Positions 61,801 to 64,000 of a stretch of 64,000 nucleotides of DNA are shown here, piece by piece. The notes beneath the pieces were generated by a model. It searched no databases and was not told where the DNA came from. It saw nothing but the letters and a program-made list of their open reading frames with translations. Numbering within the stretch: position 1 is the stretch's first letter; every line of letters starts with the position of its first letter. The DNA comes from Vacuolonema iberomarrocanum LEGE 07170 (GTDB lineage: Bacteria; Cyanobacteriota; Cyanobacteriia; Elainellales; Elainellaceae): positions 62,001-126,000 of the forward strand of contig JADEXA010000003.1 of assembly GCA_015207365.1 (NCBI GenBank). Direction: 5' to 3'. A program made the translations under genes and the position numbers.

Positions 61801-62860
61801 AAGCTTTGATGCGGATCTGCCAACGGATACCAATCCACCGACATTGAGCGGAACTGGAGAGCCGGGAACTACGGTGGAAGTGCTGGATGGAATGACCGTG
61901 CTGGGGACAGCGACCGTTGATGGTGCGGGTAACTGGAGCTTTACCCCAGATGATTCCTTGGCCGAAGGTAATTACAGTATTACCTTACGGGCCTTGGATG
62001 CCGCTGGTAATAGCAGTGGGCTCTCTGACCCACTGGTGTTTACGATCGAGGACTCCCCCGTCGAGAATCTGTCGCCCTCTGACGATGACTATACAGGCAC
62101 CGATGACCGCAACTCGGTTTTTGCGGGTGCGGGCAACGACCTTGTGCAGGGCTTGGGCGGTAACGATCGCCTCGCCGGTGAAGCCGGTGACGATCGCCTC
62201 TTTGGGGGTGACGATGACGATCGCCTGCTGGGCGGCAGCGGTAGCGATACGGCAGTCGGCGGTGCGGGGAATGATCGGGCCTTGGGAGGAACAGGGGGCG
62301 ATCGCCTCGTCGGCAATGCTGGAAACGATCGACTGGTTGGCGGCGATGGCAACGACAATCTGCTTGGCGGCAGCGATGATGACACCCTGATTGGTGGGGC
62401 AGGCAACGACCGTCTTCTCGGAGCCGGAGGCAACGACCTGATGCGCGGCAACTTGGACAACGATACTCTGAATGGCGGAGCAGGTAATGACCGCCAGTTT
62501 GGTGGTGCGGGCAATGACCGTCTCAATGGCCAAGGCGGCAACGATGTGATGCGTGGCGGTGCTGGTCGGGATGTGTTGCATGGGGGCGGCGGGAACGATC
62601 GCCTCGCAGGTGAACTGGGCAACGACTTGATTGTGACGGGTGCCGGGCGCGATCGCATCATCATCCGCTCGGGTCAGGGCTTTGATCGCGTCACGGATTT
62701 CGAGGATGGGCAAGACCGCATCGTCCTCGGCGGCCTCAACTTCGGGCAGCTCTCGATTCAACAACGCAATGGTGATGTGCTAATTTCCCGTGGTACTGAG
62801 CGCTTACTGCTGTTGCAAAACACCAACGTTGGGGATATTGACGCAGCTGACTTTGCCTAG
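58868..62860 (+). CDS. Giant secreted Calx-beta / RTX adhesin-like protein
   Basis: The ATG at 58868 follows AAGGGA and gives 1330 residues. Order: a beta-helix-like start (TVATDDGSATIENTLSWAIRQANQGGDDTDTI); a very Gly-rich stretch (about 100-290); a Calx-beta domain (PTVQFSAATFSDSEAAGTTEVITLTRD); three almost identical units of 117 residues (DNA period 351 bases from 60383, 60734 and 61085), each with GTPGFTI-P-LTLEISEADGTATFTVVLDTQP; a fourth divergent unit from 61442; an Ig-like domain (PPTLSGTGEPGTTVEVLDG); about eighteen RTX nonapeptides; and the C-terminal secretion cassette GRDRIIIRSGQGFDRVTDF. It needs calcium and type I export, and probably serves in adhesion or matrix. No exporter genes are in view. 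Confidence 0.9.
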   Translation: MANFNVTVATDDGSATIENTLSWAIRQANQGGDDTDTITLETDVTLTGVMRALIDSNINIIGNGNTVDGDEDDDDAGFRPFFVRSGTVTLSNLTITDGIAEGGSSYEGGGGAGMGGGLFIYDGTVTLDGVTFSDNIARGGSILNGGGAGGGGLFGDGDSSGGGGLFASSTGNDGAYGGDGNYGGSGGSGGNLGNANNGGFGGGGGSTTTGNGGNGGFGGGGGYGSNFGGLGGFGSGGGFGRGSGGAGGYGGGGGRGIIGSYGDGGYGGGSGTGFYGGAGAGMGGAVFVRSGTLNIFNSSFSNNLATGGTGTNSGSGLGGAIFAMQSTTNSNANNAGMPSTLPTVTASTVTFANNMAADAMGNTAPNGIGNDQNNNDVFGTITASNLPTTPTVQFSAATFSDSEAAGTTEVITLTRDSGEGVSEVQVSITGGSATGGGTDYTDASFPLTVTFADTETTATIALPIINDTDVEGDETITLEVVSVSNANIGGQATTTFTITDDDVVVGTPGFTIDPLTLEISEADGTATFTVVLDTQPTDEVTLPLSVSNTALAEIDEASLTFNDANWDIPQTVTVTGIDNDTVDGDQTISIITGDPTSNDTNYSGANANPEDVSVMVTDDDMAGTPGFTIAPLTLEISEADGTATFTVVLDTQPTDEVTLPLSVSNTALAEIDEASLTFNDANWDIPQTVTVTGIDNDTVDGDQTISIITGDPTSNDTNYSGANANPEDVSVSVIDDDVAGTPGFTIDPLTLEISEADGTATFTVVLDTQPTDEVTLPLLVSNTALVEIDEASLTFNDANWDIPQTVTVTGIDNDTVDGDQTISIITGDPTSNDTNYSGANANPDDVSVSVTDDDEDVVGTPGFTLDPIALEVSESGITDNFTVVLTGQPSSDVVLQVASQDATVATALPAELTFTSDTWDQPQTVTVTGTDDEQVDGDQTGQITVSVVAGLSDDAFDGLSPQSVSVTTTDDDVPPAIPSFDADLPTDTNPPTLSGTGEPGTTVEVLDGMTVLGTATVDGAGNWSFTPDDSLAEGNYSITLRALDAAGNSSGLSDPLVFTIEDSPVENLSPSDDDYTGTDDRNSVFAGAGNDLVQGLGGNDRLAGEAGDDRLFGGDDDDRLLGGSGSDTAVGGAGNDRALGGTGGDRLVGNAGNDRLVGGDGNDNLLGGSDDDTLIGGAGNDRLLGAGGNDLMRGNLDNDTLNGGAGNDRQFGGAGNDRLNGQGGNDVMRGGAGRDVLHGGGGNDRLAGELGNDLIVTGAGRDRIIIRSGQGFDRVTDFEDGQDRIVLGGLNFGQLSIQQRNGDVLISRGTERLLLLQNTNVGDIDAADFA

Positions 62861-62922
62861 AAGCAAAACCGATTTCGCTGGATGTCGACATTGGGTGTCG
62901 CATTCCCAATCCACATAGGAAA

Positions 62923-62950
62923 CAGGACTCAGAGTATTCTCTGAGTCCTG
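62923..62950. terminator. Bidirectional-type hairpin between convergent genes
   Basis: Arms CAGGACTCAGAG (62923-62934) and CTCTGAGTCCTG (62939-62950) are perfect complements with loop TATT, 63 bases after the adhesin stop and 57 before the stop of the small secreted protein on the other strand. No T-run is present on either side. Confidence 0.6.
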
Positions 62951-63006
62951 GTGTGAGGAAAACGCCTATGACTGACTAAGTTGGAATTTAGTGAACGCGA
63001 TCGCTC

Positions 63007-63324
63007 TTAGTTGCCGCGATCGACCAGGTTTTCGAGCTGGTTGTCGACAGAGCTAACGAAGGTGCTATTTTCCAGCGCTTCAGCCGAAAGCCGACCGGAG
63101 GCGATCGCCGCTTCAACCACATCTTCAGCGACGATGTCGCCTGTAGCGATGCCCGATTCCAGCGAACCATAGCCAGGGATGCCTGCTTCACTGAGGCTAC
63201 CGCGATAGGCCAAGCTGGTGACTTGGAAAGGGGTCAGCGTTTTGGTCGTTTCAGCAGCTTCAGCAACGGGAGCAAAAGCGGTGGTCGCGATCACGAGGGA
63301 GAGTGCAGCGGTTGCAACGTTCAT
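63007..63324 (-). CDS. Small exported cyanobacterial protein
   Basis: The 105-residue product has a signal peptide (MNVATAALSLVIATTAFAPVAEAAE, cut probably after AEA). The mature part, KTLTPFQVTSLAYRGSLSEAGIPGYGSLESGIATGDIVAEDVVEAAIASGRLS, resembles small periplasmic proteins that I recall in many cyanobacteria (T-P-F-x-L-V-x-x-A-Y-x-G ... G-I-P) and whose function is unknown. AAGGA precedes the ATG. It is divergent from the peptidase gene at 63541 and convergent with the adhesin. Confidence 0.8.
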   Translation of the reverse strand: MNVATAALSLVIATTAFAPVAEAAETTKTLTPFQVTSLAYRGSLSEAGIPGYGSLESGIATGDIVAEDVVEAAIASGRLSAEALENSTFVSSVDNQLENLVDRGN

Positions 63325-63540
63325 GATGAGTATCCTTTTAAGTGTGAGGTGTGCGAGAACTGAGGCGTTTGGTGTGTGGTCTGCCTCAGTGTCGATTCAC
63401 CAGTAATACGACCCCAAACCGAGTCTGGATGCGGATTTTCTAGTGATTTGTGAGTGTCTGTGTGGTGATCCTCATCACTACAGTCGCAACAACTGGAACA
63501 AGAATGTATAAGGTCAAGGTAGCTACAAATTATTATCAAC

Positions 63541-64000
63541 ATGAGCCTACCGCCGCTGATTCCACGCGCCACTCTTTTTGGAAACCCCCAGCGCAGTCGT
63601 CCGCGCCTGTCTCCAGACGGCAAGTATCTGGCTTACATCGCCCCAGATGCCAATAATGTTCTACAGGTGTGGCTCCAGGATCCAGACAGCAGCGATCGCC
63701 AGCTGACTCAAGACAAAAAGCGCGGTATTCGGGCGTTTTTTTGGACATACCAAGAAAATCGCCTCATTTATCTACAAGATGCTGACGGTGATGAGAACTT
63801 CCACCTGTACTTGGTAGATATCGTCACTGGCATGGTTCGCGACCTGACTCCCTTCGAAGGTGTCAAAGCCAACCCCATCGACCTCGATCCGGACTTTCCT
63901 GACGTTGCCCTAGTCAGCCTCAATCTCCAGGATCAACAAAAATTTGATGTCTACCGCATTAATCTCACGACGGGTGCGGTGGAATTCAACACCGAAAATC
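63541..64000 (+). CDS. Prolyl-oligopeptidase-like (S9) peptidase, N-terminal part (runs off right edge)
   Basis: The open frame from the ATG at 63541 continues to the window end without a stop, giving 153 residues. MSLPPLIPRATLFGNPQRSRPRLSPDGKYLAYIAP is the usual start of cyanobacterial/bacterial S9 dipeptidyl-aminopeptidase/acylaminoacyl-peptidase proteins, followed by propeller blades (VWLQDPDSSDRQLTQDKKRGIRAFFWTYQENRLIYLQDADGDENFHLYLVDI). The catalytic alpha/beta-hydrolase domain would lie beyond the edge. It cleaves short peptides, probably in the cytoplasm since no signal peptide is seen. Confidence 0.85.
   Translation, partial: MSLPPLIPRATLFGNPQRSRPRLSPDGKYLAYIAPDANNVLQVWLQDPDSSDRQLTQDKKRGIRAFFWTYQENRLIYLQDADGDENFHLYLVDIVTGMVRDLTPFEGVKANPIDLDPDFPDVALVSLNLQDQQKFDVYRINLTTGAVEFNTEN

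Overview
The window reads as a chromosomal segment of a cyanobacterium, probably a filamentous or Leptolyngbya/Oscillatoria-like one. The evidence is the very frequent HIP1-type octamer GCGATCGC in genes and spacers, families that are mainly cyanobacterial (DUF1822, the N-terminal type of CHAT protein seen here, the small secreted protein at 63007), and many short hairpin elements resembling MITEs. No rRNA, tRNA, CRISPR array, transposase or phage gene was recognised. Assignments rest on reading motifs by eye; no database search was possible.

Layout. 1-12.6 kb is ordinary accessory metabolism: a GNAT acetyltransferase cut by the left edge, an EamA transporter, panB, a TetR/hydrolase pair, two aldo/keto reductases, a LysR regulator, LtrA, DUF1206, a duplicated-domain lipoprotein and a double SnoaL protein. 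At 13.2-16.5 kb is a two-catalytic-domain beta-lactamase-like protein with RTX repeats between the domains. 16.6-22.6 kb holds membrane proteins (DUF389, DoxX, a CPA2 antiporter) and a glutaredoxin-AhpD fusion. 22.6-31 kb is a P-type ATPase and an RND efflux pair with a divergent TetR regulator and clear palindromic operators; a near-copy of the operator lies 8 kb away in front of a small unknown gene.

31-37.8 kb is the most interesting stretch. Read in transcription order on the minus strand it holds a sigma-70-like factor, a DUF1822 protein, and a 700-residue protein joining a CHAT caspase-like peptidase, one membrane span and a PstS-like ligand-binding domain. Next come a DUF1614 membrane protein and a free-standing paralogue of the same PstS-like domain. 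This looks like a transmembrane ligand-sensing, protease-controlled transcription module. By analogy only, the CHAT/sigma pairing recalls the Csx29/Csx30/RpoE branch of type III-E CRISPR.

38.4-42.2 kb holds a B12-dependent radical SAM protein and an FG-GAP/RTX exoprotein. 43.8-56.6 kb is a one-strand run of ten genes: two DJ-1/PfpI proteins, a ThDP enzyme, SnoaL, double EthD, a GMC oxidoreductase, an NTF2-ankyrin fusion, a VOC protein, GlgX, and an AGE-barrel/STAS fusion. It could be an undescribed metabolic pathway. After that come a TMEM175-like channel, a frameshifted FG-GAP relic, a 1330-residue Calx-beta/RTX adhesin, a small secreted protein, and the N-terminus of a prolyl-oligopeptidase-like enzyme running off the right edge.

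Spacers are filled by at least eight families (called A-H here) of about 90-135 bp hairpin elements. Several are nested in one another with target duplications. Copies of one family differ by paired changes on both stem arms, so the hairpin shape is kept while the sequence drifts.
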